From the NCBI RefSeq assembly GCF_009184895.1, contig NZ_WESE01000008.1:62476-126475 (forward strand): 64,000 nucleotides of DNA, given 5' to 3'. Shown piece after piece: positions 51,797 to 61,332 of the stretch. Source of the DNA: Nostocoides sp. F2B08. GTDB lineage: Bacteria; Actinomycetota; Actinomycetes; Actinomycetales; Dermatophilaceae. Both the position numbers and the translations under genes were made by a program. The notes under the pieces are model-generated. The model saw only the letters and a program-made list of their open reading frames with translations. It ran no database searches and was not told the DNA's origin. The first letter of the stretch is position 1, and each line of letters begins with the position of its first letter.

Positions 51797-52933
51797 GTGG
51801 CTGACGCGAACCACCCGAGCGACTACGACGCCGACGCCTACGAGCGGGAGGTCGGCACAGCCGTCAGTCTCGACACGGGCGACCACGTCGGTGACGGAGG
51901 GCTCCCCGAGAGATTCGAGAACCCCGGACTGCCGGCTCACCAGCCGCGCATGGCCGACCTCGACGACGGTGCCGCCAAACGCGCCGAGCGGCAGGTGGCC
52001 ACCCTCTTCGGTATCTCGGTGGTCGGAACCCTGGGCTTCCTCGTGGCCTACTTCGCGGTCCCGACCGACGCCCGGATGTTCTTCCCGGGTCTGGGCGACG
52101 TCAGCACCAGCAACTTCCTGCTCGGCGTGACCCTGGCACTCTCACTCCTGGGCATCGGAGCCGGCGCGATCCACTGGGCCAAGACCCTGATGCCGGATGT
52201 CGAGGAGATCGAGCTGCGGCACCCGATGCGCAGCGCGCCCGAGGATCGCGAGAAGTTCGGCGACATCGTCCTCGGTGGCGGCGAGACCGCCCAGCTCACC
52301 CGCCGACCGCTGCTGAAGTACTCGATGGGCGGCGCGCTGGGTCTGTTCGCCATCCCGCTGCTCGTCCAGCTCGTCGGCAGCCTCGGCCCGTTCGACCAGC
52401 CGTTCAGGCGGTTGGCGACAACGTTCTGGGACGGTCACGAGGTCGACGGCGACGGCAACCCGATCTTCGTCCGGCCCCGACTCATGCGTGACCCGCAGAA
52501 CACTCCGGTTCGTCCCGAGGAGGTTCCCATCGGGTCGGTCTTCCACATCCAGCCCGAGGGGCTGCTCGATCTCGAGTCGCACATCCTCGAGGAGAAGGCC
52601 AAGGCCTCCGTGGTCCTCATGCGACTCAACCCCTCGGACTTCGTCAGCGAGAAGGCCCGGGACTGGGGCTACGAGGGCATCGTCGCGTACTCCAAGATCT
52701 GCACCCACGTCGGATGCCCGGTCGGCCTGTACGAGCAGCACACCCACCACCTGCTCTGCCCGTGCCACCAGTCGACCTTCGACGTCACCGACGACTGCAA
52801 GGTCATCTTCGGCCCTGCCAAACGAGCCTTGCCACAACTTAAGATCACCGTGGACGACGAGGGTTACCTCGTGGCCGACCAGCCCTTCCAGGAGCCTGTC
52901 GGTCCGAGTTTCTGGGAGCGTGAACGACTATGA
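51797..52933 (+). CDS. qcrA: Rieske iron-sulfur subunit of the bc1 complex
   Basis: 378 residues from GTG 51797. Three membrane helices are seen (about 71-88, 106-124 and 172-195), the actinobacterial arrangement, after a long acidic N terminus. The Rieske motifs are CTHVGC at 302-307 and CPCHQS from 321, giving two Cys and two His ligands for the 2Fe-2S cluster. It takes electrons from menaquinol and passes them to the diheme cytochrome. It overlaps qcrB by four bases. Confidence 0.96.
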   Translation: MADANHPSDYDADAYEREVGTAVSLDTGDHVGDGGLPERFENPGLPAHQPRMADLDDGAAKRAERQVATLFGISVVGTLGFLVAYFAVPTDARMFFPGLGDVSTSNFLLGVTLALSLLGIGAGAIHWAKTLMPDVEEIELRHPMRSAPEDREKFGDIVLGGGETAQLTRRPLLKYSMGGALGLFAIPLLVQLVGSLGPFDQPFRRLATTFWDGHEVDGDGNPIFVRPRLMRDPQNTPVRPEEVPIGSVFHIQPEGLLDLESHILEEKAKASVVLMRLNPSDFVSEKARDWGYEGIVAYSKICTHVGCPVGLYEQHTHHLLCPCHQSTFDVTDDCKVIFGPAKRALPQLKITVDDEGYLVADQPFQEPVGPSFWERERL

Positions 52934-54663
52934 GCGACACCACCACGGCGCGTCCGGCAGACGCCCTCCGTGCCGACGACACGCCCCCGGAGCAGACGTC
53001 GTCGGGAACCGTTCGGCGGGTCGGCGGCGTCACCGGCTGGGTCGACGACCGCACCGGCGGAGCCAAGGGTGTGAACTACCTTCTCCGCAAGGTGTTCCCC
53101 GACCACTGGAGCTTCATGCTCGGCGAGATCGCGATGTACTCGCTGATCATCTGCCTGATCACCGGTGCCTTCCTGACGTTCTGGTTCGTTCCGAGCATGG
53201 GTCTGATCACGTACGACGGCTCGTACGTCCCCATGCAGGGCGTGCTGATGTCCGAGGCTTACGCCTCGACCCTGCACATCTCGTTCGACATCAAGGGTGG
53301 CCTGCTCATCCGGCAGATGCACCACTGGGCGGCCCTGATGTTCATCGCGGCGATCACCGTGCACATGTTGCGGGTGTTCTTCACCGGAGCCTTCCGTAAG
53401 CCCCGTGAGCTCAACTGGGTCATCGGGACCGTCCTGGCGCTTCTTGCGATCATCGAGGGCTTCGCCGGCTACTCGCTCCCCGACGATCTCCTCTCCGGCA
53501 CAGGTCTGCGCGCCACCCAGGGCTTCATCCTCACCGTCCCCGTGGTCGGCTCGTACATCGCGTTCGCGCTCTTCGGCGGCGACTTCCCCGGGGAGCTCAT
53601 CATCCCCCGCCTCTACGCCGTTCACGTCCTTCTGCTGCCGGCCATCCTCGTCGGACTCTTCATCGTTCACATCGTCATGGTCGCGGTCAACAAGCACACG
53701 CAGTACCCCGGGCCGGGCAAGACCAACGACAACGTCGTCGGTTACCGGGTCATGCCGGTGTACGCGGCCAAGGCGGGTGGCTTCTTCTTCCTCGTCTTCG
53801 GCGTCACCGCTCTTCTCGCAGCCGTCGCACAGATCAACGCGGTCTGGGTGCACGGGCCGTACGACCCGTCCGCCGTCACCGCCGGCGCCCAACCCGACTG
53901 GTACATGTGGTTCTCCGATGGTGCGCTGCGACTGCTGCCCGGCTGGCTGGAGTTCGTCGTGTTCGGGTTCACGTTCTCCCTCAACATCGCCCTCGGGTCG
54001 ATCGTCCTGCTGCCGCTGATCTACGTCGTGCTCGGGATCTATCCGTTCGTCGAGCGCTGGGTGACGGGCGACACGCGGGAGCACCACCTGCTCGACCGTC
54101 CCCGCAACGCACCCGTTCGCACCGGACTCGGGATGGCGGCCATCACCTTCTACACCATCCTTGCGCTGGCGTGTGTCAACGACATCATCGCGATCAAGAC
54201 CGGTATGTCGATCAACGACCTCACCAACACCTTCAGAGTGTCGCTCTTCCTCCTGCCGCCACTGGTGTTCTGGATCACGAAGCGCATCGCCCTGTCGCTG
54301 CAGCGTCGGGACCGCGACACCGTCCTGCACGGGCGTGAGACCGGCATCGTCATCCGCACTCCGGACGGACGGTTCTACGAGCGTCACGAGCCCCTGGACG
54401 AGTACACCCGCTGGAAGCTCGTGAGTTTCGAGTCCCACGCTCCGCTGGAGCTCGAGCCGGCGACGGACGCCAACGGGGTCGCCCGCAAGGGCGCGCGCAA
54501 GGACCGGGTCCGGGCGGCTCTGTCCCGGTTCTACTTCACCGACCGGGTCGAGCCCGTCACCCCGGCGGAGCTCGCCGCGGCACATCACCACGGCGAGGAG
54601 CACGAGCAACTCGAGGTTCCCGCGGTCGCAACGGAGCAGCGCATCACGTCGGGGCAGCACTGA
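52930..54663 (+). CDS. qcrB: Cytochrome b subunit of the bc1 complex
   Basis: 577 residues from ATG 52930. Helix II carries heme ligands in SFDIKGGLLIRQMHHWAALM and in the downstream IAAITVHMLRVFF block. The quinol-site loop GYSLPDDLLSGTGLRATQG and the second histidine pair (LYAVHVLLLPAILVGLFIVHIV) are present. It is longer than mitochondrial cytochrome b because of a cytoplasmic C-terminal extension of over 100 residues, typical of actinobacteria. It forms the quinol-oxidising core and is the target of QcrB inhibitors in mycobacteria. Confidence 0.96.
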   Translation: MSDTTTARPADALRADDTPPEQTSSGTVRRVGGVTGWVDDRTGGAKGVNYLLRKVFPDHWSFMLGEIAMYSLIICLITGAFLTFWFVPSMGLITYDGSYVPMQGVLMSEAYASTLHISFDIKGGLLIRQMHHWAALMFIAAITVHMLRVFFTGAFRKPRELNWVIGTVLALLAIIEGFAGYSLPDDLLSGTGLRATQGFILTVPVVGSYIAFALFGGDFPGELIIPRLYAVHVLLLPAILVGLFIVHIVMVAVNKHTQYPGPGKTNDNVVGYRVMPVYAAKAGGFFFLVFGVTALLAAVAQINAVWVHGPYDPSAVTAGAQPDWYMWFSDGALRLLPGWLEFVVFGFTFSLNIALGSIVLLPLIYVVLGIYPFVERWVTGDTREHHLLDRPRNAPVRTGLGMAAITFYTILALACVNDIIAIKTGMSINDLTNTFRVSLFLLPPLVFWITKRIALSLQRRDRDTVLHGRETGIVIRTPDGRFYERHEPLDEYTRWKLVSFESHAPLELEPATDANGVARKGARKDRVRAALSRFYFTDRVEPVTPAELAAAHHHGEEHEQLEVPAVATEQRITSGQH

Positions 54664-54686
54664 CGGAGCTCGTTCCGACCATATCG

Positions 54687-54974
54687 GTGCGGCTGCGCAT
54701 CCGGGTCCGACCGGGTGCCGGTCGCACCGCCGTCGGTGGACGGTACGGCGACGACGAGACACTCGTCGTCGCCGTCCGTGAGCGAGCCGTCGACGGCGCG
54801 GCCACCGACGCGGCTGTTCGTGCGGTGGCTGCGGCGTTCGGACTCCCCCGGGCGCAGATCCGGATCGTAGGCGGTCGCACAGCTCGGACCAAGGTGCTCG
54901 AGGTGGTCGGGCGTCCAGATCACATCGCGCAGCGTCTGGCGAGACTCCTGGAGGGGCCCGAATGGTCGAGGTGA
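54687..54974 (+). CDS. DUF167 / YggU-family protein
   Basis: 95 residues from GTG 54687; in-frame codons immediately upstream (CTG 54660) could extend it slightly. The family pattern is RLRIRVRPGAGRTAVGG, then LVVAVRERAVDGAATDAAVRAVA and the terminal TKVLEVVG. Members are small alpha/beta proteins of unknown role. The gene begins 23 bp after qcrB and overlaps the metallopeptidase gene by 13 bp, so it is probably on the ctaE-qcrCAB transcript. Confidence 0.85.
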   Translation: MRLRIRVRPGAGRTAVGGRYGDDETLVVAVRERAVDGAATDAAVRAVAAAFGLPRAQIRIVGGRTARTKVLEVVGRPDHIAQRLARLLEGPEWSR

Positions 54975-55315
54975 GTCAGACCGAGTTCGACGAGGCGATG
55001 CAGGCCGCACTCGATGCCGTCCCGTCGGGTCTGATGGACATGCTCGACAACGTCGCCTTCTTCGTCGAGGACGAGCCACCCGGGGACTATCCCGACGACC
55101 TGCTCGGCATCTACGAGGGGGTGCCGTTGACCGACCGTGACCTCGGGTGGGCCGGCGCCCTGCCGGACCGGATCACGCTCTTCCGCGGGCCGCTGACACG
55201 TATGTGCGAGGACATCGAGGAACTCGAGGACGAGATCACGATCACCGTCGTGCACGAGATAGCCCATCACTTCGGTATCGACGACGAGCGCCTCCACGAG
55301 CTCGGCTGGGGCTGA
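54962..55315 (+). CDS. Small zincin-like metallopeptidase
   Basis: 117 residues. The active-site motif is VVHEIAHHFGIDDERLHELGWG: HEIAH at 98-102, then G and D in the HExxHxxGxxD order of short zincins. Upstream are the conserved VAFFVEDEP and LLGIYEGVPL blocks of the actinobacterial metallopeptidase family (DUF1025). No signal peptide, so it is cytoplasmic. Function is unknown; the gene recurs after qcrB in actinobacteria. Confidence 0.9.
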   Translation: MVEVSQTEFDEAMQAALDAVPSGLMDMLDNVAFFVEDEPPGDYPDDLLGIYEGVPLTDRDLGWAGALPDRITLFRGPLTRMCEDIEELEDEITITVVHEIAHHFGIDDERLHELGWG

Positions 55316-55376
55316 CACTTCACGCCTGCCGCTCGCCGAACCGGCGCACGAGCCTCGGATCGGCTTGTCGGATCGC

Positions 55377-56072
55377 TCAGCGACCTCGAGCGGGAGTCAC
55401 TCGCGACCTGCGCTGCGCCAGTTTCCGGTGGTAGACCTCGGGCAGACATCCTGTCTCGACCACCGTCGCCGCAGCCGAGTCGTCGCCCATGACGGCGGCG
55501 AACGCCACTCGAAGATCGACCCCGTGATCCGGTGCGTTCAACGGCGTGATCACATCGTGCGGACGCACCGTTCCTTGGGAGATCACCCTGAAGTAGGCAC
55601 CACATCGTCCCCTCTCGGTGAACCTGCGGACCCAGCCTCGCTCCCCCAGGTGCGCCTGGAACGTCGCACAGGGCTGCCTGGGCAGCGACACCTCGAGGAC
55701 GACGTCGGCACCGATCCGAACCCTCTGGTTGATCAGCAGCAGCTCGAGATCTACCCCGGACGTCGTGAGGTTCTCGCCGAAGAACCCGCTCGGGAACTCC
55801 CGACCGAGCTCAGCCTCCCACCACGTCAGTTCCTCACGGGAGTAGGCGTAGACGGCCTTGTCTGGTCCTCCATGATGGCGACGGTTGCCAACGTGGTCGC
55901 CGGCTACCCCGGATCGGCCGCCGCCGCCGAGAGGTGCCGTGATCAGGATCGCCTCGCGCGGTCGCTTCTCGATGCCGGTCAGATAGCTGCCCCGACCAGA
56001 GGGCGCGCCGGCCTCACCCGAGTTGACGGACCACACGCTAGCGGCGGTCACGGCGACGATGTCCGAGGCCAT
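55377..56072 (-). CDS. MOSC-domain protein
   Basis: 231 residues. The MOSC core is recognised by DKAVYAYSREELTWWEAELG, FPSGFFGENLTTSGVD, LLINQRVRIGADVVLEVSLPRQPCATF (the conserved Cys) and GRCGAYFRVISQGTV. It resembles YiiM-type proteins that bind molybdenum cofactor or its sulfur and reduce N-hydroxylated compounds. It starts 7 bp after the ctaF stop, so it appears to be the last gene of the ctaC-ctaD-ctaF operon, an unexpected partner for a heme-copper oxidase. Confidence 0.88.
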   Translation of the reverse strand: MASDIVAVTAASVWSVNSGEAGAPSGRGSYLTGIEKRPREAILITAPLGGGGRSGVAGDHVGNRRHHGGPDKAVYAYSREELTWWEAELGREFPSGFFGENLTTSGVDLELLLINQRVRIGADVVLEVSLPRQPCATFQAHLGERGWVRRFTERGRCGAYFRVISQGTVRPHDVITPLNAPDHGVDLRVAFAAVMGDDSAAATVVETGCLPEVYHRKLAQRRSRVTPARGR

Positions 56073-56079
56073 GAACGCG

Positions 56080-56496
56080 TCAGTTGGCGTGCTGGCCCTT
56101 GAAGTACTCGAAGGTCCACCCGATCAGTGCAGGCACACCGATGAAGGCGCCGATCGCGAAGATCCACCACCCCATCGCCACGCCGAGGAAGAGCAGAGCC
56201 GCGGAGAACGCGAGGACCAGAGGCCACCAGCTGTGCGGGCTGAAGAACCCGAAGTCACCCTGGATCTGCTCGATGTTGCCGCGTGGGTCGTCCTCGGGTG
56301 CCGGGTCGAGCCGACGCTCGGTGACATGGAGGTATCCCGCGATGAACCAGAAGAACAGGGCGGAGAGCAGCAGACCCACGATGCCGACCGGCTCGAAGCG
56401 GTCCGGCAGATAGTTCAGTCCCCAGAAGGTGTAGATCGCCGACATGACGACGAAGAACACACCGAGAACGGTGAACAGCTTGACGGAGTAGCGCAT
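56080..56496 (-). CDS. ctaF: Cytochrome c oxidase subunit IV (actinobacterial type)
   Basis: 138 residues with four helices (LFTVLGVFFVVMSAIYTFW, VGIVGLLLSALFFWFIAGYL, PLVLAFSAALLFLGVAMGWW, IFAIGAFIGVPALIGW). The loop ERRLDPAPEDDPRGNIEQ, followed by DFGFFSPHSWWPL, is the family hallmark. It is an accessory subunit of the aa3 oxidase. It follows ctaD by 3 bp. M. tuberculosis Rv2199c is the positional counterpart. Confidence 0.93.
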   Translation of the reverse strand: MRYSVKLFTVLGVFFVVMSAIYTFWGLNYLPDRFEPVGIVGLLLSALFFWFIAGYLHVTERRLDPAPEDDPRGNIEQIQGDFGFFSPHSWWPLVLAFSAALLFLGVAMGWWIFAIGAFIGVPALIGWTFEYFKGQHAN

Positions 56497-56499
56497 CGA

Positions 56500-58224
56500 T
56501 CAGTTCTCCTTCCGAGCGGCCAGCATCGCTCGCGCCTCGTCCAGATCGGCGCGCACATCGTGCGTCACCGACTCGGGGTGGTGCAGGTCGAAGGCCGGAC
56601 GCTCGGAGCGGATCCGGACGATGGAGTCGAAGTTGTGCCTCGGCGGCGGGCAGGACGTGGTCCACTCCAGAGACGCGCCGTAGCCCCACGGGTCGTTGCT
56701 CTCCACCAGGGGGGCGGTCTTCCAGGTCTTCCAGACGTTCCACATGAAGACGAGGGTGGAGATGCCGAGAACGAATGACGACACCGTCGAGATCTGGTTG
56801 AAGAACCGGAAGCCGTCCTCAACGAGGTAGTCGGCGTACCGGCGGGGCATGCCCCAGATCCCGAGCACGTGCTGGATGAAGAAGGTCCCGTGGAACCCGA
56901 CGAAGAGCAGCCAGAAGTGCAGCTTGCCGAGGCCCTCGTCGAGCATGCGGCCGGTGAACTTCGGCCACCAGAAGTAGAACCCTGCGAACATCGCGAACAC
57001 GACGGTCCCGAAGACGGTGTAGTGGAAGTGAGCGACGACGAAGTAGCTGTCGGAAAGGTGGAAGTCCAGGGCCGGCATGGCCAGAATAACGCCAGTCAGG
57101 CCACCGAAGAGGAAGGTGATGATGAAGCCGACCGCCCAGAGCATGGGCGTGGCCATGACGACCTTGCCGCCCCACATCGTGCCGATCCAGTTGAAGAACT
57201 TGACGCCCGTCGGCACGGCGATGAGCATCGTCATGATCGCGAAGAAGGGAAGCAGCACTTGGCCGGTCACGTACATGTGGTGGGCCCAGACACTCATCGA
57301 CAGGGCCGCGATCGCGATCGTCGCGTAGACCAGAGTCTTGTACCCGAAGATGGGCTTGCGCGAGAAGACCGGGATGACCTCGGAGATGATGCCGAAGAAC
57401 GGCAGCGCGATGATGTAGACCTCCGGGTGGCCGAAGAACCAGAACAGATGCTGGTAGAGCATCGGTCCACCGGCAGCCGGGTCGTAGATCGCGGCTCCGA
57501 ACTGCCGGTCGGCTCCCAGCGCCAGCAGCGCGGCGGCCAGGACGGGGAAGACGAGCAGTGCGAGGATCGAGGTGATCAGGACGGTCCACGTGAAGATCGG
57601 CATCCGGAACATCGTCATGCCGGGGGCCCGCATGGTCAGGATCGTCGTGATGAAGTTGACCGCACCGAGGATGGTGCCGAAGCCACCGAGCGCCAGACCG
57701 AAGATCCAGAGGTCGCCGCCCAGTCCGGGGCTGTAGACGACGTCGCTCAGCGGGACATAGGCGAACCAGCCGAAGGACGCGGCGCCATCGGGGGTGAGGA
57801 ACCCCGACGCGGCGATGAGGCCACCGAAGAGGTAGAGCCAGTAGGCGAACATGTTGAGTCGCGGGAAGGCGACGTCCGGGCTGCCGATCTGGAGTGGGAC
57901 GATCGCGTTGGCGAAGGCCGCGAACAACGGGGTGGCGAACAGCAGCAGCATGATCGTGCCGTGCATGGTGAACAGCTGGTTGTACTGCTCGGCGTTGTCG
58001 ACGATCTGCAGGCCCTCGGTGTAGAGCTCGGCGCGGATGAGCAGCGCCATCACGCCGCCGACGAGGAACCACACGAACGAGGTGATGAAGTACAGGTTGC
58101 CGATGACCTTGTGGTCGGTCGTCGTCATCCACTTCAGCACCGTCGCACCGGGAAGGATCTTGCGGCGCGCCGGCGCCCCGTCCGCGGTGCGCAGGTAGGT
58201 CGTGCTCTCCGATGCCGCGCTCAC
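56500..58224 (-). CDS. ctaD: Cytochrome c oxidase subunit I
   Basis: 574 residues from GTG 58224, overlapping ctaC by four bases. Twelve helices carry the heme-copper ligands: [16 protein letters not shown] for low-spin heme a, [15 protein letters not shown] with the CuB His and cross-linked Tyr, [10 protein letters not shown] for CuB, and [10 protein letters not shown] for heme a3. K- and D-pathway residues appear intact. It reduces oxygen to water. In M. tuberculosis ctaD is elsewhere in the genome, so its placement between ctaC and ctaF here is a lineage difference. Confidence 0.97.
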   Translation of the reverse strand: MSAASESTTYLRTADGAPARRKILPGATVLKWMTTTDHKVIGNLYFITSFVWFLVGGVMALLIRAELYTEGLQIVDNAEQYNQLFTMHGTIMLLLFATPLFAAFANAIVPLQIGSPDVAFPRLNMFAYWLYLFGGLIAASGFLTPDGAASFGWFAYVPLSDVVYSPGLGGDLWIFGLALGGFGTILGAVNFITTILTMRAPGMTMFRMPIFTWTVLITSILALLVFPVLAAALLALGADRQFGAAIYDPAAGGPMLYQHLFWFFGHPEVYIIALPFFGIISEVIPVFSRKPIFGYKTLVYATIAIAALSMSVWAHHMYVTGQVLLPFFAIMTMLIAVPTGVKFFNWIGTMWGGKVVMATPMLWAVGFIITFLFGGLTGVILAMPALDFHLSDSYFVVAHFHYTVFGTVVFAMFAGFYFWWPKFTGRMLDEGLGKLHFWLLFVGFHGTFFIQHVLGIWGMPRRYADYLVEDGFRFFNQISTVSSFVLGISTLVFMWNVWKTWKTAPLVESNDPWGYGASLEWTTSCPPPRHNFDSIVRIRSERPAFDLHHPESVTHDVRADLDEARAMLAARKEN

Positions 58225-59117
58225 GGCCGGATCCCTTCAGGAAGGAGCTCGGTTTGGTTCTCCATGATCTCCTCCATGTTCAGATCGCTGCCGAGCAGAC
58301 CCGTCTGGCCCTTGTCGGCGAGCTCCTGCATATGGGCGTCGTACTCGTCCTGCTCGACGACGCGCACGTTGAACAGCATGTTCGAGTGGTACGCACCGCA
58401 CAGCTCAGCGCACTTGCCCTGGAAGGTCCCGGTCTGGGTGGGGACCACCTGGAACTTGTTGACCCGGCCGGGGACCATGTCCATCTTCTGGAGGAACTGC
58501 GGCACCCAGAATGAGTGGATGACGTCGCGGGCGGTCAGGACGAACTCGGTCCGCTCCCCCACGACGAGATAGAGGGTCGGAAGAGTCTCTTCGACGCCCG
58601 GCTCACCGGTCAGCCTGGCCTGCGTGCCGGACTCGTGGACGTCGTCCATGACGTAGTTGAAATCCCAGCTCCACCGTTTGCCGACGACATTGATGATGTT
58701 GTCCGGCTGGGTCTCGGTGTCGAGGAGGACCTGTTCGTCGCGCGCGGTGTAGAAGAACAGCACCGTGACCATGAAGATCGGGACGACGGTGTAGAACACT
58801 TCGATCGGGATGTTGTAGCGCAGCTGCTCGGGGAGCTCGTCGTCGCCGTCGCGTCGGCGGTAGACGGTGATCGACCAGATGAGCAGCCCGAGGACGAGCA
58901 CACCGACCGCGATGGCCGCGATCCAGGCGCCGACCCACAGCCTGGTGACTCTCTCGGCACCTTCGGTGACCCCCTCGATGAGGAGACCGTCGGACCAGCT
59001 GGCCCGGCCGCACCCGGTCAGCGCGACCGCCGCGAGGGTGATGACTGCCAGGGAACCCGCTCGGCGGGCGCGCCCGCGCCTCTGCGGGACGCCGACGAGA
59101 CTGTCAGACCTAGGCAC
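58221..59117 (-). CDS. ctaC: Cytochrome c oxidase subunit II
   Basis: 298 residues from GTG 59117, with GAGAGGG upstream. A lipoprotein signal ends at LTGC (Cys36). Two membrane helices follow, then the cupredoxin domain with the CuA ligands: [11 protein letters not shown] and [12 protein letters not shown] (two Cys, His, Met). It accepts electrons from the diheme cytochrome. On the minus strand TAATGT at 59167-59162 is a good -10 candidate for the operon, inside the 98-bp region shared with the divergent desulfurase-like gene. Confidence 0.95.
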   Translation of the reverse strand: MPRSDSLVGVPQRRGRARRAGSLAVITLAAVALTGCGRASWSDGLLIEGVTEGAERVTRLWVGAWIAAIAVGVLVLGLLIWSITVYRRRDGDDELPEQLRYNIPIEVFYTVVPIFMVTVLFFYTARDEQVLLDTETQPDNIINVVGKRWSWDFNYVMDDVHESGTQARLTGEPGVEETLPTLYLVVGERTEFVLTARDVIHSFWVPQFLQKMDMVPGRVNKFQVVPTQTGTFQGKCAELCGAYHSNMLFNVRVVEQDEYDAHMQELADKGQTGLLGSDLNMEEIMENQTELLPEGIRP

Positions 59118-59215
59118 TACGCACCCTCTCTCGAGCACAGCAAACAGACACGTTCGCAGACACATTACTCCAGGGGCAGGGTCCCGGAGTGGGAGGGTCG
59201 GGATACCGTCGGAAC

Positions 59216-60649
59216 GTGCCGTCATCCCTTCTCCTCGACGCTGCTCAGGGCCCTCTGCACCCGGCCGCCAGAGAGACTTTGCTGGCCGCCGTCGACGCCG
59301 GCTGGGCCGATCCGCGGCGGTTGTACACCGAGGGGCGGCGGGCGCGCGCCCTGCTCGACCAGGCGCGCGAGATCCTCGCCAACGGCTTGGGGGTGCGCCC
59401 CGTTGAGCTGAGCCTGCATCCGAGCGGCGCAGACGCGCTGGCCGTGGCTCTCGAAGGTCTCGTGCACGCTCGGCGCAGGCACGGCCGGCGCCTGGTGGCC
59501 GGCGCGGTCGAGCACTCGGTCGTCCTGCGGTTCGGCCAGGCGCGCGCAGCCCGCGATCCGGCCGACGCGCTCGCCGTGGTGCCCGTCGACCGCCATGGGG
59601 CGATCGTCCCGGCGGCCTGGGACGCCGAGATGTCCGCCGGAGACGTCGCCGTGGCGTGCCTGCAGCACGCGAACGGTGAGGTCGGCACCCTCCAACCGCT
59701 CGCGGAGGCGTATGCGGTGGCCCGGTCCGCCGGTGTGCCGCTCCTCTGCGATGCGCAGGCCTCCTTGGGACGGGTCGCGTCGCCACACACCGCGGACGTC
59801 GTCGTCGGCAGTGCGGCGAGCTTCGCAGGGCCGCCGTCGATCGGACTTCTCGCGGTCCGGGAGGGCACCCGGTTCGCCCTCCCGGGGCACCGACGGGAGG
59901 CCGAGCACGGTCGCGCCGAGTCCGACCCCTGGGTCCCCCTGGTTCTCGCCGCGGCCGAGGCATGGCGTCAGGTGGAGGCCGAGCGTGAGCGCGAGTCGCG
60001 GGAGGCCTCCGAGCTGGTCGAGCGGCTCAGGCATCGAGTCGGCCTGATCGAGGGTGTCGTCGTGGCGGGTCACCCCGAGAAGAGGCTCCCTCATGTCCTC
60101 ACCGCCTCAGCGCTCTACGTCGACGGCGAAACCGTCGTCCACGCGCTGGCCCGCGAGGGACTGCTCGTCGCCTCGGGGTCGGCCTGTACGGCGTCGACCC
60201 TCGAGCCGAGCCACGTCCTGGCCGCCATGGGAGTGCTCACCCAGGGGAACGTGCGGATCACCCTCCCGCTCGCCGCGGTCGCTCCCGAGCGGGCAACGGC
60301 GGTCGACCGGTTCCCGGCCGCGCTGGCCGAGGCGCTCGCGGCGGCACGCGCCGGACTGTGGCCGGGCTCCGGGCCGGACGACGTCAAGAGCTCCACGGCG
60401 ACCCTGGACGCCAGGGGTTCACTCTGTCCACAGCCGATCATCGACCTGGCCCGCTGGTGGCGCCGCAACCCCGACGCCCCCGGAGTCCGCCTGGTCGCCG
60501 ACGACGAGGCCGCCCGCGCCGACGTGCCGGCCTGGTGCCGGATGACCGGGCGTGAGCTGCAGGAGGTGCGGGATCTCGAGGAGGGGGGCACCGCATACCT
60601 CGTCGGTCGTGGTCGGCCTACGGACCAGGAGTCACTCGAGGACGACTGA
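59216..60649 (+). CDS. Cysteine-desulfurase-like protein fused to TusA, lacking the PLP lysine
   Basis: 477 residues from GTG 59216. Residues 1-375 follow the NifS/IscS fold: LLLDAAQGPLHP, His100 (AVEHSVVL), HANGEVGT, Asp179 and Gln181 (LLCDAQASLG), and the catalytic-loop Cys324 (ASGSACTAS) with RITLP. The Schiff-base lysine expected in SGHKxxGPKG is absent; the translated segment reads GSAASFAGPPSIG with Ser202 in its place, checked codon by codon at 59807-59845. A TusA-like domain occupies about 396-465 with LDARGSLCPQPI and Cys404 of the CPxP motif. Without the lysine normal desulfurase chemistry is unlikely, so it may be a sulfur relay or an inactive scaffold. Its last 18 bp overlap aat. 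Confidence 0.85.
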   Translation: MPSSLLLDAAQGPLHPAARETLLAAVDAGWADPRRLYTEGRRARALLDQAREILANGLGVRPVELSLHPSGADALAVALEGLVHARRRHGRRLVAGAVEHSVVLRFGQARAARDPADALAVVPVDRHGAIVPAAWDAEMSAGDVAVACLQHANGEVGTLQPLAEAYAVARSAGVPLLCDAQASLGRVASPHTADVVVGSAASFAGPPSIGLLAVREGTRFALPGHRREAEHGRAESDPWVPLVLAAAEAWRQVEAERERESREASELVERLRHRVGLIEGVVVAGHPEKRLPHVLTASALYVDGETVVHALAREGLLVASGSACTASTLEPSHVLAAMGVLTQGNVRITLPLAAVAPERATAVDRFPAALAEALAAARAGLWPGSGPDDVKSSTATLDARGSLCPQPIIDLARWWRRNPDAPGVRLVADDEAARADVPAWCRMTGRELQEVRDLEEGGTAYLVGRGRPTDQESLEDD

Positions 60650-61327
60650 CGGCGCACGGACGGCTCGGCCGAGCCGCTCCACGTACTCGGCTCGCGGCAT
60701 CGCGACGACCCCCAGTGAAGCCAGATGGGGGGTGCGCCACTGCACGTCGACGAGCCGAGCGCGGGGGTCATCGCCCCCCGTGGTCTCGAACAGGCGCTCG
60801 ACGAGGCCGAGGAGGGCCACCTTGGACGCGTCGGTCTCCCGGTGGAACATCGACTCGCCGGCGAAGAACCCGCCGATGAGCACGCCGTACAGTCCCCCCA
60901 CCAGGCGTCCGTCGCGCCACGTCTCGACCGAGTGCGCCCAGCCCAGCTCGTGCAGGCGGGTGTAGGCGGCGATGATCCGCGGCGAGATCCACCGCCCGCT
61001 TCGCGACGGGTCCGCACAGGCGCCGATCACGTCGGCGAAGGCCGTGTCCACTCGGGTCTCCATCCGCCGGGCCGAGCGCGTCAGCGAACGTGAGACGTGC
61101 ATACCGCCCGGGAGCAGGACCCCGCGCGGATCCGGCGACCACCACCCGATCGGCGGGGAGCCGTTGCGACCGATGCCCATGGGGAACAGTCCGGCGCGAT
61201 AGGCGGCGAGCAGTGTCCCTGGCTCGAGATCGCCACCGACCGCGAGCAGCTCCTCCCCCGGTTCGGCACGGTCCAGCGAGAAGCCCCAGCGCGAGGGGGG
61301 CGGCTCGACCGGACGTGCGGACGGCAC
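60632..61327 (-). CDS. aat: Leucyl/phenylalanyl-tRNA-protein transferase
   Basis: 231 residues from GTG 61327, five bases after the adenosine kinase stop; this gives the usual family length. Motifs are ELLAVGGDLEPGTLLAAYRAGLFP, GWWSPDPRGVLLPGG, RWISPRIIAAYTRLHELGWAHS and GGLYGVLIGGFFAGESMFHR. It adds Leu or Phe to N-terminal Arg/Lys of proteins, marking them for ClpAP/ClpS degradation in the N-end rule pathway. Cotranscription with the kinase is likely. Confidence 0.93.
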   Translation of the reverse strand: MPSARPVEPPPSRWGFSLDRAEPGEELLAVGGDLEPGTLLAAYRAGLFPMGIGRNGSPPIGWWSPDPRGVLLPGGMHVSRSLTRSARRMETRVDTAFADVIGACADPSRSGRWISPRIIAAYTRLHELGWAHSVETWRDGRLVGGLYGVLIGGFFAGESMFHRETDASKVALLGLVERLFETTGGDDPRARLVDVQWRTPHLASLGVVAMPRAEYVERLGRAVRAPSVVLE

Positions 61328-61332
61328 GCCGG

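Noticed and set aside
52864-54762. A 632-codon minus-strand frame opposite qcrB.
   Set aside because: Rich in Asp, Arg, Glu and His with no domain, as expected from antisense of a membrane protein gene; QcrB is certain.
56869-58572. A 567-codon plus-strand frame opposite ctaD.
   Set aside because: Highly acidic repetitive composition caused by reading hydrophobic codons backwards; CtaD is certain.
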